A DNA stretch of 64,000 nucleotides. Origin: Gluconacetobacter takamatsuzukensis. GTDB taxonomy: Bacteria; Pseudomonadota; Alphaproteobacteria; Acetobacterales; Acetobacteraceae. This document shows positions 50,709 through 58,896 of the stretch, piece after piece. Every line of letters starts with the position of its first letter. Within the stretch, counting starts at the first letter, position 1. Below the pieces are notes generated by a model that was not told where the DNA came from, made no database searches, and worked only from the letters and a program-made list of their open reading frames with translations. Where the stretch lies: contig NZ_JABEQK010000009.1 in the NCBI RefSeq assembly GCF_014174275.1, positions 110,074 to 174,073 of the forward strand, given 5' to 3'. The translations under genes and the position numbers were made by a program.

Positions 50709-51584
50709 CTACGGATCGAAATGACGGTCCAGCATCGCCACATTCTCGCGGATCGCCTGCACCAGCGCCTGCACCGCCGGGCTGCCCTCGGCGCCTTTCT
50801 GCAATTCGACGACAAAGGGCAGGCTGGGCAGACGCGGCAGGCCGGCTTCGGCCTCGTCGATGATCAGCAGCCCCTCCGGAATGAAGCTGCGCCCGAAGAC
50901 CGAAATCCCCAGGCCTGCCACGATCCCGGCCCGCAACCCGGTGATGCTCAGGCTGGTATGCGCGATCTGGAAAGGGATTGCAGCCGCATGCAACGCCTCG
51001 ATCACCATGCGCCGGCTGATGCTGGGCTCGGGATGCAGGGCCAGCGGCAACGGGCGCTGCGCGTACAGCATGGGCTCGTCCGGCGCGGCAACCCACATGA
51101 GTTGATCGGTCATCAGCGGCTCGGCCCCTTCGGACGGCGTCCGCGTCTTGGCCAGGATCACGTCGAAGAAGCCGGCATGCAACTTGTCGATCAGGTTGGC
51201 GCTGAGGCCGATTTCGATCTGCAGGATCACATGCGGGTAGAAGCGGCGAAAGCGGCGCAGAATGTCCGGCAGGCGCGAGGTGGCGAAATCCTCGGCCACG
51301 CCGACGCTGACATGGCCGCTGACCATCGGCGCGCCGAACGCACGCTCGGCCTCCATCACGGCACCGAGGATACGGCGCGCATGGACCAGCAGCCGCTCGC
51401 CATCGGGCAGCAGCCCGACCCGGTGCGTGGAGCGATGCAGCAGGCTGCGCCCGACCTGGGTTTCCAGCCGCTTGATATGCTGGCTGACCGACGATTGCGT
51501 CAGGCCCAGACGTTCGGCCGCCTGAGTGAAGCTCCCTTCCTCGACGACGGCGAGAAAGCTCTCGAGAAGCGCATTATCCAGCAT
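50709..51584 (-). CDS. mdcR: LysR-type regulator of the malonate cluster
   Basis: This 291-residue LysR regulator has its winged helix-turn-helix at about 3-62 (LLESFLAVVEEGSFTQAAER, LGLTQSSVSQHIKRLETQVG) and its effector-binding domain at about 88-285. I chose the ATG at 51584 from the family N-terminus (MLDNALLESF); the longer frame reads into the intergenic region. It diverges from mdcA across 110 bp, the usual layout for a LysR activator and its target, so malonate is the likely inducer by analogy with MdcR. Confidence 0.85.
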   Translation of the reverse strand: MLDNALLESFLAVVEEGSFTQAAERLGLTQSSVSQHIKRLETQVGRSLLHRSTHRVGLLPDGERLLVHARRILGAVMEAERAFGAPMVSGHVSVGVAEDFATSRLPDILRRFRRFYPHVILQIEIGLSANLIDKLHAGFFDVILAKTRTPSEGAEPLMTDQLMWVAAPDEPMLYAQRPLPLALHPEPSISRRMVIEALHAAAIPFQIAHTSLSITGLRAGIVAGLGISVFGRSFIPEGLLIIDEAEAGLPRLPSLPFVVELQKGAEGSPAVQALVQAIRENVAMLDRHFDP

Positions 51585-51694
51585 GATATATTTATTAGAA
51601 AACTCTCTCACCAACCTGTCAATAATTCGCTCTACCGATAACCATTCGCCTGGGTCTAGGCTCCGCCATCGGCTTGCGGAACGGGACGGACTCC

Positions 51695-53338
51695 ATGCGG
51701 GATTGGACGAAACAACGGACGGAACGGGCAAGGCGGCTGGAACAGGCCGCCCCCTTCGCAACGGGCAAGGTGGTGAAGGCCGATGACGTCACGGCGCTCC
51801 TGCAACGGGTCATCCGCAGCGGCGACCGGCTGTGCCTGGAGGGGGACAACCAGAAACAGGCCGATTTCCTGGCAAGATGCCTGACGCGCGTCGATCCCGC
51901 GACGATCCACGACCTGCATATCGTCCAGTCGGGCCTGGTCCTGCCGGAACATCTCGACCTGTTCCGGCTCGGCATCGCCAGAAAACTCGATTTTTCCTAT
52001 TCGGGCCCGCAATCGGGGGCAATAGCCCGCGCGCTGGACAAGGGTAATATCGAGCTGGGCGCCATCCATACCTATATCGAGCTCTTCGCCCGCTATTATG
52101 TGGACCTGACGCCCAATGTCTCCCTGATCGCGGCGGTCTGCGCCGACCGCGAGGGCAATCTCTATACCGGCCCCAATACCGAAGACACGCCGACCATCGT
52201 CGAGGCCACAGCCTACAAGAGCGGCATCGTCATCGCGCAGGCGAACAGGATCGTCGACAAGGTGCCGCGGGTGGACATTCCGGGCGACCAGGTCGATTTC
52301 ATCGTCGAGGCACCCGAACCCTTCTATGTCGAGCCGCTCTTCACCCGCGACCCAGCCGCCGTGACCGAATCCCAGATCCTGATGGCGATGATGGCGCTGA
52401 AAGGCATCTACGCCGAATATCAACCGAAGCGGCTGAATCACGGAATCGGCTTCGCCACCGCCGCCATCGAACTGCTTCTTCCCACCTATGGCGAGCAGCT
52501 CGGCATGCGGGGCAAGGTCGCCACCCACTGGGCGCTGAACCCGCACCCCACGCTGATCCCGGCCATCGAAAGCGGCTGGGTCGAACAGATCCATTGCTTC
52601 GGCAGCGAAGTGGGCATGGACGGCTACATGTCCGCCCGCCCGGATATCTATTTCATCGGCAAGGACGGCACGCTGCGCTCCAACCGCCTCCTGTGCCAGA
52701 ACGCGGGCCTGTATGCGTGCGACATGTTCATCGGCGCGACCCTGCAGATCGACCTGGCGGGCAATTCCTCCACCGTCACCCCGGACCGGATCGCAGGCTT
52801 CGGGGGCGCCCCCAACATGGGGTCGGACGCCCACGGCCGACGCCATGTCTCGGAGGCATGGCTGAAGGCGGGGCATGAGGCCGCCGGAGGCGCCGGTCCG
52901 CTGGTCAGGGGCCGCAAGCTGGTGGTACAGATGGTCGAAACCTTCGGCGAAGGCATGAAACCGGCCTTCGTCGAGGAACTGGACAGTATCGCTCTGGCCC
53001 GAAAACTGGGCATGCCCCTCTCCCCCGTCATGATCTTCGGCGACGACGTAACGCATATCGTCACCGAGGAAGGCATCGCGAACCTGCTCCTGTGCCGCGA
53101 TGCTGACGAAGTCGAGCAGGCCATCCGGGGCGTGGCCGGCTATACCCCCGTCGGCCTGGCCCGCGATCGGAAAAAAGTCGAGGAACTGCGCGGCCGCGGG
53201 GTGATCCGCCGACCGGAAGATCTGGGCATCGACCCGTTGCAGGCCAATCGCAACCTGCTGGCCGCGCGATCCATCCGCGACCTGGTGACATGGTCCGACG
53301 GGCTGTACGCGCCCCCCTCGAAATTCCGGAACTGGTGA
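51695..53338 (+). CDS. mdcA: Malonate decarboxylase alpha subunit (acetyl-S-ACP:malonate ACP transferase)
   Basis: This 547-residue subunit exchanges acetyl for malonyl on the carrier protein, the first step of the cytoplasmic biotin-independent malonate decarboxylase. Family stretches include GDRLCLEGDNQKQADFLARC, GIGFATAAIELLLPTYGEQL, HWALNPHPTLIPAIESGWVE, CFGSEVGMDGYMSARPDIYF and GGAPNMGSDAHGRRHVSEAW. The ATG at 51695 has GGACGGA upstream; a TTG at 51674 is less likely. It begins the cluster mdcACDEGBFH. Confidence 0.95.
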   Translation: MRDWTKQRTERARRLEQAAPFATGKVVKADDVTALLQRVIRSGDRLCLEGDNQKQADFLARCLTRVDPATIHDLHIVQSGLVLPEHLDLFRLGIARKLDFSYSGPQSGAIARALDKGNIELGAIHTYIELFARYYVDLTPNVSLIAAVCADREGNLYTGPNTEDTPTIVEATAYKSGIVIAQANRIVDKVPRVDIPGDQVDFIVEAPEPFYVEPLFTRDPAAVTESQILMAMMALKGIYAEYQPKRLNHGIGFATAAIELLLPTYGEQLGMRGKVATHWALNPHPTLIPAIESGWVEQIHCFGSEVGMDGYMSARPDIYFIGKDGTLRSNRLLCQNAGLYACDMFIGATLQIDLAGNSSTVTPDRIAGFGGAPNMGSDAHGRRHVSEAWLKAGHEAAGGAGPLVRGRKLVVQMVETFGEGMKPAFVEELDSIALARKLGMPLSPVMIFGDDVTHIVTEEGIANLLLCRDADEVEQAIRGVAGYTPVGLARDRKKVEELRGRGVIRRPEDLGIDPLQANRNLLAARSIRDLVTWSDGLYAPPSKFRNW

Positions 53339-53345
53339 GGCAGAC

Positions 53346-53660
53346 ATGGAAACATTCACCATCCGCGCCCAGGCGCCCCGCCCCCTGCCCGGAACGCGCG
53401 CACAGGCCATCGTCGGCGTCGTGGCATCGGGCAACCTGGAAATCCTGCTGGAACGCACGGGCGAGACCGACGCGGTCGAAATCACGGTCGAAACCGCATC
53501 CCACGGCTATCGCACGGTGTGGGAGGCCGTCATCGCCGATTTCGTCGCCCGCTCCTCCCCCGGCGGCATCCGGCTTTCCATCCACGACAACGGGGCACGA
53601 CCGGATACGGTCATGCTCAGGCTCATGCAGGGCACGAATGTTCTGGAGAAACAGCCATGA
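53346..53660 (+). CDS. mdcC: Malonate decarboxylase acyl carrier protein (delta subunit)
   Basis: This 104-residue carrier has its prosthetic group, 2'-(5''-phosphoribosyl)-3'-dephospho-CoA, attached to a Ser; here S28 in VGVVASGNLEILLE is the expected site. The group is made by MdcB and attached by MdcG, both in this cluster. It starts 7 bp after mdcA, and its stop overlaps mdcD (ATGA). Confidence 0.95.
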   Translation: METFTIRAQAPRPLPGTRAQAIVGVVASGNLEILLERTGETDAVEITVETASHGYRTVWEAVIADFVARSSPGGIRLSIHDNGARPDTVMLRLMQGTNVLEKQP

Positions 53661-54583
53661 TTCCACAAGACATCGCGCACGAGCCGAGCTGGTACGAATC
53701 CAGCGCCCGCGCGCGGATCGACGGCGTCCTGGACCCCGGCAGCTTCACGGAACTCCTGGGCCCGCAATGCAGGATCATGAGCCCCCATCTGGCCCTGTTC
53801 GACCTGCCCCCCGCCTTCGATGACGGCATGATCGTCGGCCGCGGCCTGCTGGACGGCCACCCGGTCGCGGTCGCGGCACAGGAAGGGCAGTTCATGGGCG
53901 GCACCTTCGCCGAGGTCAGCGGCGCCAAGCTGGTCGGCCTCCTGCGCGCCGCCGCCGCATCCGCCGGCACCAGCCAGACGGTGTCGGCCGTGCTGCTGCT
54001 GCTCGATACCGGCGGGGTACGCCTGCAGGAAGCCAATGCCGGCGAACTGGCCGTGTCCGAGACCATCCGCGCCGTGCTGGCGGTGCGCCAGGCCGGTATC
54101 CCGGTCATCGCGCTGATCGGCGGCCGCGCGGGCGCGTTCGGCGGCGGCAGCCTGGTCGCATCCTGCTGTTCGCGCATCGTCATGACCGAGCAGGGACGCA
54201 TCTCCGTCACCGGTCCGGAAGTGATCGAGACCAACAAGGGCGCGGAGGAATTCGACTCCCGCGACCGCGCGCTGGTCTGGCGCGTGACCGGCGGCCGAAG
54301 CCGCGCGCTGCTGGGCGGCGCGGACCGTTACATCCGGGGCGACGTCGCCAGCTTCCGCGCGGCCGCACGCGACCGCGCCAACCCGCCCGCCTTCGATATC
54401 GATACCATGCGGGCGGAACAGGTACGGCTGGAAAAGCGCCTCGAACGGTACGGGGATTGTCACGACACACCCGAAATCTGGGCCCGCATGAACCTGCCCG
54501 ACCCCGCCGGAATATCGGAAATCGACGATGCCGCCTTTATCGAACGCCTTGCCGCGACCGGAGGCGCCCATGACGCCCGCTGA
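53657..54583 (+). CDS. mdcD: Malonyl-S-ACP decarboxylase beta subunit
   Basis: This 308-residue crotonase/carboxyltransferase-fold protein forms with MdcE the enzyme that removes CO2 from malonyl-S-ACP. Blocks seen are VAAQEGQFMGGTFAEVSGAK, LLLLDTGGVRLQEANAGELA, GGRAGAFGGGSLVASCCSRI and ISVTGPEVIETNKGAEEFDS, where the backbone-NH oxyanion pocket should lie. It overlaps mdcC at its start and mdcE at its end by 14 bp. Confidence 0.95.
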   Translation: MIPQDIAHEPSWYESSARARIDGVLDPGSFTELLGPQCRIMSPHLALFDLPPAFDDGMIVGRGLLDGHPVAVAAQEGQFMGGTFAEVSGAKLVGLLRAAAASAGTSQTVSAVLLLLDTGGVRLQEANAGELAVSETIRAVLAVRQAGIPVIALIGGRAGAFGGGSLVASCCSRIVMTEQGRISVTGPEVIETNKGAEEFDSRDRALVWRVTGGRSRALLGGADRYIRGDVASFRAAARDRANPPAFDIDTMRAEQVRLEKRLERYGDCHDTPEIWARMNLPDPAGISEIDDAAFIERLAATGGAHDAR

Positions 54584-55301
54584 CCTGCTCGCAGCCCTGT
54601 TCCCATCGGGCCACACGGTCGTCGTCGGCCCCGACAACATCATGTCCGGCACCGCCCTCGCTACCGGCGGAACGGAGGTCGCGGTGCTGGGCATCGCCAA
54701 CGCCACCCCGCTGAGCCCCGAGATCGCCATCACGCTGGCCGGGCAGATTCTGGACATCCTCCGGGCCGACGACCGGAAGCCGATCGTGCTTCTGATCGAC
54801 ACGGCGAGCCAGCGCATGACGCGCCGTGACGAGATGCTGGGCCTGTATGAATATCTCGGCCACCTGGCAAAGGTCATCACACTGGCGGGGGCCAGGGGCC
54901 ACCGCACGGTCGGCATCCTGTACGGCACGGCCGCCGCCGGCGCCTTTATCGCAACCACCCTGGCGACGCAGACGCTGATCGCCGTGGACGGCGCCCACCC
55001 AAGCGTCATGGACCTGCCCTCCATCGCCCGCGTGACGAAGCTGCCGCTGGAAACGCTGGAAGAAAAAGCCCGCACAACCCCGATCTTCGCCCCCGGCGTC
55101 GCCCCGCTGGCCGCCACCGGCGCGGTCGCCGAAATCTGGACGGCAGCCAATGGCGACCTGTCGCACCGCCTGGCCACCGTCCTGGCCGCAATCCCCCCGG
55201 CAGACGACCGCGACCAGCTGGGCGCGGCACGGGGCGGCCGGAAGCTGGCACACGATGTCGCGGAGAAAGTGGCCGCTTCCTTCGCCGGCGAGGCCGGCTA
55301 G
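54570..55301 (+). CDS. mdcE: Malonyl-S-ACP decarboxylase gamma subunit
   Basis: This 243-residue partner of MdcD has the same carboxyltransferase-like fold, with KPIVLLIDTASQRMTRRDEM, GARGHRTVGILYGTAAAGAF and HPSVMDLPSIARVTKLPLET. The ATG at 54570 is preceded by GGAGGCGCCC; a longer frame from 54528 would sit deeper in mdcD without a ribosome site. Beta and gamma are separate genes here, as in Klebsiella and Acinetobacter. Confidence 0.93.
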   Translation: MTPADLLAALFPSGHTVVVGPDNIMSGTALATGGTEVAVLGIANATPLSPEIAITLAGQILDILRADDRKPIVLLIDTASQRMTRRDEMLGLYEYLGHLAKVITLAGARGHRTVGILYGTAAAGAFIATTLATQTLIAVDGAHPSVMDLPSIARVTKLPLETLEEKARTTPIFAPGVAPLAATGAVAEIWTAANGDLSHRLATVLAAIPPADDRDQLGAARGGRKLAHDVAEKVAASFAGEAG

Positions 55302-55979
55302 ATGCCTGCGGTTCGGCGCCACGCATTGCTCGTCGTCGAACCCTCCGTGTGGGGCATCGCGGCACGGACCCAACCGCTCGCAGCGGTCAGGGACTGGGCC
55401 GCCCGCGGCTGGCCCCTGATCTGCCGCCGCCCGCTCCCGTCGGAAACCGGAGGCATCGCGCTGGGCCTGCCCCTGCCCCCCACGCTGGGCAAGCAGAGAC
55501 TGTCCTTCCTGCTCCCCGCAGATGCCCTGCGCCCTTATGAAGGATCGTCCTGCCTGTCCGCCCATGCCACCTGCCCGGCATTGACCGATGCGCGCCGGGA
55601 AGATCTCGCGCGCCTTCTCGCCATCGGCGCACGGTACGGGGTGGCACCAGCCGTCACCGGCAGCCTGCTCTGGGCCGGCATCACCGGCCTGCCCTATCTG
55701 TCGGACCGCTCCGACCTCGACCTGGTCTGGCATGTCGAGCCCGACCGGACCGATATCGGGGGGCTCCTGAACACACTTCACGACCAGGAAAAAACTTTTT
55801 CCATGCCCCTGGATGGCGAGGTGATCTTCCCCGGCGACCGGGCAGTACAATGGCGCGAGCTTCTACATGCCCTCTCGGCGCCGGGCGAAGCAGAGGTGAT
55901 GGTAAAATCCCTCCATTCCATCGGCCTTGTTCCTGTATCCACGCTAATGGCACCTCCCGGTGCAGCCGCCCCGTCATGA
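55302..55979 (+). CDS. mdcG: Phosphoribosyl-dephospho-CoA transferase
   Basis: This 225-residue nucleotidyltransferase attaches the triphosphoribosyl-dephospho-CoA precursor to the Ser of MdcC. A nucleotidyltransferase-type site is seen in TGSLLWAGITGLPYLSDRSD followed by LDLVWHV (GS...DxD). The ATG follows the mdcE stop directly; its end overlaps mdcB (ATGA). Confidence 0.9.
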   Translation: MPAVRRHALLVVEPSVWGIAARTQPLAAVRDWAARGWPLICRRPLPSETGGIALGLPLPPTLGKQRLSFLLPADALRPYEGSSCLSAHATCPALTDARREDLARLLAIGARYGVAPAVTGSLLWAGITGLPYLSDRSDLDLVWHVEPDRTDIGGLLNTLHDQEKTFSMPLDGEVIFPGDRAVQWRELLHALSAPGEAEVMVKSLHSIGLVPVSTLMAPPGAAAPS

Positions 55980-56821
55980 CCGACGCGGCCCGCATTCCCA
56001 CCTCGATCCCGGCCGGAAAGGCCCCCGTCATTGCCGGGGCCGCCTGGCGGTCGCTTCTGGATGAAGTGACGACCTGGCCCAAGCCCGGCCTGGTCAGCCA
56101 TGTCGACACCGGCAGCCACACGGACATGAATGCGGAGACGTTCCGTAAAAGTGCCGATGCCATCGCGCCGTTCTTTGCGGACCTGTACCGCTGCGGCTTC
56201 CATGGCGGCACACTGGCCGCCCTGCGCGCAATCGGGCAGGCGGCGGAGCAAGCCATGCTGGCGGCAACCGGCGGCGTCAACACCCATCGCGGCGCCATAT
56301 GGGGGCTGGGCCTTCTCAGCGCGGCCCGGGGCCGGCGCGACGCATCCGGCGACACCGCATCCTGCTGCGACATCGTCCGGCAGGTCTGGGGGCCGAATAT
56401 CCACGCGACCCCGCCAGACCCGTCCAGCCATGGCGGCGATACGCAGCGCCGCTACGGTGCGGGCGGCGCACGGACCGAAGCCGCATGGGGTTTCCCCACC
56501 ATCCGCTCGGTCGGGCTTCCAGCCCTCAATCGGGGCCGGCAACTCCGCCCCGACGATCCGCAGGCCGCCCGCGTGCAGTGCTGCATGGCGCTGATCGCCG
56601 TCCTGGAAGACACCAACCTGCTGCATCGCGGCGGCCGGGAAGGCCTGGCATTCGCCCGCGACCAGGCAAGAACCTTTCTCGATGGCGGCGGGGTAGGCCA
56701 CCCCGCATGGTCCGCCCGGGCGGCAACCATCCATCGCCGGTTCGTCGCGCGCGGGCTGTCTCCGGGCGGGGCCGCGGACGGGCTTGCCATCTGCCTTTTC
56801 CTCGACCGGACCGACAGCTGA
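55976..56821 (+). CDS. mdcB: Triphosphoribosyl-dephospho-CoA synthase
   Basis: This 281-residue CitG/MdcB-family enzyme builds the prosthetic-group precursor from ATP and dephospho-CoA. Typical segments are WPKPGLVSHVDTGSHTDMNA (the KPGLV...GAHxDM pattern), GVNTHRGAIWGLGLL and LEDTNLLHRGG. It is translated from an ATGA overlap with mdcG. A 61-bp gap follows before mdcF. Confidence 0.93.
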   Translation: MTDAARIPTSIPAGKAPVIAGAAWRSLLDEVTTWPKPGLVSHVDTGSHTDMNAETFRKSADAIAPFFADLYRCGFHGGTLAALRAIGQAAEQAMLAATGGVNTHRGAIWGLGLLSAARGRRDASGDTASCCDIVRQVWGPNIHATPPDPSSHGGDTQRRYGAGGARTEAAWGFPTIRSVGLPALNRGRQLRPDDPQAARVQCCMALIAVLEDTNLLHRGGREGLAFARDQARTFLDGGGVGHPAWSARAATIHRRFVARGLSPGGAADGLAICLFLDRTDS

Positions 56822-56882
56822 GCGGAAACGCTGCAGGGCCCGCGAGAACAAGAAACATCATAACAATAATAAGGGCGACACA

Positions 56883-57818
56883 ATGTCGAGCGTTATCCTG
56901 ATCTCTCTTGTCCCCATCTTTGCCGTCATGGCCGCCGGATATTTCGCCGGCAAGCGGGGACGGGTCGACAACAGGAATGTTGCCAGCCTGAACGTCCTGA
57001 CCATGGAATTCGCCCTGCCGGCGGCCCTGTTCGCCACGACCGCCCAAGCCTCGCGCACGGTCCTGGCCGAACAATGGCCCCTCCTGCTGACCCTGCTGCT
57101 GGGCATGCTGATCGTCTTCGCGTTCGTCTGGGCGCTTCTGCGCCATGCGTCGGGCCTGTCCTCCTCCGTATCGGCCGTCGGCGCCCTCACCGTATCCCTG
57201 CCGAATTTCGCGGCCGCCGGCATCCCCCTGGCCTCGGCGGTCTTCGGCACGACGGGAAAACTCTATATCACGACAGCCATCGTGTCGGGTGCCATCGTGA
57301 TGTCGCCGCTGACCCTGGCCTTTCTCGAAGCCTCCCGTGCCAGGGAAGGGACCAGCGGCCTGACCCTGCTGCTGACATCCATCGGGCGCTCGATGCTCAA
57401 GCCGCTGGTGATCGCCCCGTTCCTCGGTGTCGCCGTCGCGCTGCTCGGTATCGCCCTTCCGCCCTACATCCTGCGTTCGTTCGAACTGCTCGGCCAGGCG
57501 ACAGCCGGCGTGGCCCTGTTCGTCACCGGCCTGATCCTGAGCGCACAGAAAGTCTCCTGGTCCGCGCGCATCGTCTTCCTCGCGCTCCTGTGCAATATCG
57601 TGCAGCCCCTGATCGCCATTCCGCTCACCCACCTGATCCCGATGCCGCAGCAGATGACCCATGCCGCCATCCTGCTGATGGCGCTGCCCGCCGGCTTCTT
57701 CGGCCTGCTCTTCGCCCTGCGCTACCAGGCCGACAGCCGCGATGCCGGATCGATCATGGTCGTCAGCACGCTGTTCAGCCTCGTGACATTGACGCTCACC
57801 CTGTCGCTGACGACATGA
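56883..57818 (+). CDS. mdcF: Malonate transporter, AEC family
   Basis: This 311-residue inner-membrane carrier has about ten predicted helices and belongs to the auxin-efflux-carrier family, to which MdcF belongs. Family-like features are LNVLTMEFALPAALFATTAQ near the start, LPNFAAAGIPLASAVFG, and MTHAAILLMALPAGFFGLLF near the end. AAGG lies 9 nt before the ATG. No mdcL/mdcM pair is present, so this is probably the only malonate importer of the cluster. Confidence 0.9.
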   Translation: MSSVILISLVPIFAVMAAGYFAGKRGRVDNRNVASLNVLTMEFALPAALFATTAQASRTVLAEQWPLLLTLLLGMLIVFAFVWALLRHASGLSSSVSAVGALTVSLPNFAAAGIPLASAVFGTTGKLYITTAIVSGAIVMSPLTLAFLEASRAREGTSGLTLLLTSIGRSMLKPLVIAPFLGVAVALLGIALPPYILRSFELLGQATAGVALFVTGLILSAQKVSWSARIVFLALLCNIVQPLIAIPLTHLIPMPQQMTHAAILLMALPAGFFGLLFALRYQADSRDAGSIMVVSTLFSLVTLTLTLSLTT

Positions 57819-57843
57819 TCCACATCGTCCCGGGGAAGGAACC

Positions 57844-58776
57844 ATGAAACGGACCGTCGCGATCCTGTGTTCCGGCCAGGGCGGCCAGCATGCGCGCATG
57901 TTCTCGCTGGTCGCGGACCGCCCGGAAGCGCAGGATATTTTCCGGGACGCGGCCGACCTGCTCGGGGCCGATCCCAGGGACTATGTCCGCCACGCGACGG
58001 ACGATGCACTCTACGCCAATCGGTCCGGCCAGATCCTCTGCTGCACGCTCGCGCTGGCCATCGGCACGCTGGTCGCACGCACCGGCGCGCGGCTGGTGTG
58101 CGCGGGCTACAGCGTCGGGGAACTGGCCGCCTGGGGCATCGCGGGATGCCTATCGCCCCGTCAGGTCCTGCACCTCGCCGCGCAGAGGGCCGAACTGATG
58201 GACCGCGCCAGCCCCCCCCATGCCGGGCTCGCAGGCATCGCCGGCCTGCCGGACGCCCGGCTGCACACCCTGCTGGCACGGACCGGCACCGTCATCGCCA
58301 TCCGCAACGCCCCCGACGCCGCCGTCATCGGCGGCCTGCGCCCGAACCTGGAACAGGCGGTGGCGGAAGCCCTCGAAATGGGCGCCACGACCGCCCGAAT
58401 TCTGCGCGTGGCCGTTCCGTCGCATACGCCCCTGCTGCACGACGCGGTCGCCCCCCTGCGCGACATGCTGCACGCCCTGCATCTGGCAAACCCTTCCCCC
58501 ACGGTCAGGCTGCTCAGCGGGCTGGACGGCGAGCCGATCTTCCGCATCGCAGACGGGTGCGACAGGCTGGCGGCACAGGTCGGCACAACGGTGCGCTGGG
58601 ACGCGTGCATGCAGGCCTGCGCGGAAGCCGATGCCGGATGCGTGCTGGAAACCGGCCCCGGCAGCGCGCTGTCGCGCATGGCGCGCACGGCCCTTCCCGA
58701 CCTCCCCGTTCACGCCGCCGAGGATTTTCACAGCGTGGACGGCCTGCTCCGCTGGGTCGGGCAGGCCGCCCGCTGA
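57844..58776 (+). CDS. mdcH: Malonyl-CoA:ACP transacylase (epsilon)
   Basis: This 310-residue transacylase loads malonyl onto the acetylated carrier to prime the decarboxylase. It has CSGQGGQHARMF at the N-terminus, nucleophile S90 in GYSVGELAAW and the catalytic H194 in VPSHTPLLHD. GGGGAAGGA before the ATG is a strong ribosome site. It closes the mdc cluster; 120 bp separate it from the helicase gene. Confidence 0.94.
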   Translation: MKRTVAILCSGQGGQHARMFSLVADRPEAQDIFRDAADLLGADPRDYVRHATDDALYANRSGQILCCTLALAIGTLVARTGARLVCAGYSVGELAAWGIAGCLSPRQVLHLAAQRAELMDRASPPHAGLAGIAGLPDARLHTLLARTGTVIAIRNAPDAAVIGGLRPNLEQAVAEALEMGATTARILRVAVPSHTPLLHDAVAPLRDMLHALHLANPSPTVRLLSGLDGEPIFRIADGCDRLAAQVGTTVRWDACMQACAEADAGCVLETGPGSALSRMARTALPDLPVHAAEDFHSVDGLLRWVGQAAR

Positions 58777-58896
58777 TCCCAACACGCTGAAGACCGGCGC
58801 GGGGAGGCATCCCGGCTGGAGCATGGCGCATGGTCCCGATTTCGTCCCATGATAGCAGCATCGCAGCCGCCGAAGCAGAAGGAAGCGACCTGCCGC

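Noticed and set aside
53507..55850. Long minus-strand frames opposite mdcD, mdcE and mdcG
   Set aside because: The plus-strand mdc genes have complete family motifs and overlapping starts and stops; the reverse frames have neither.
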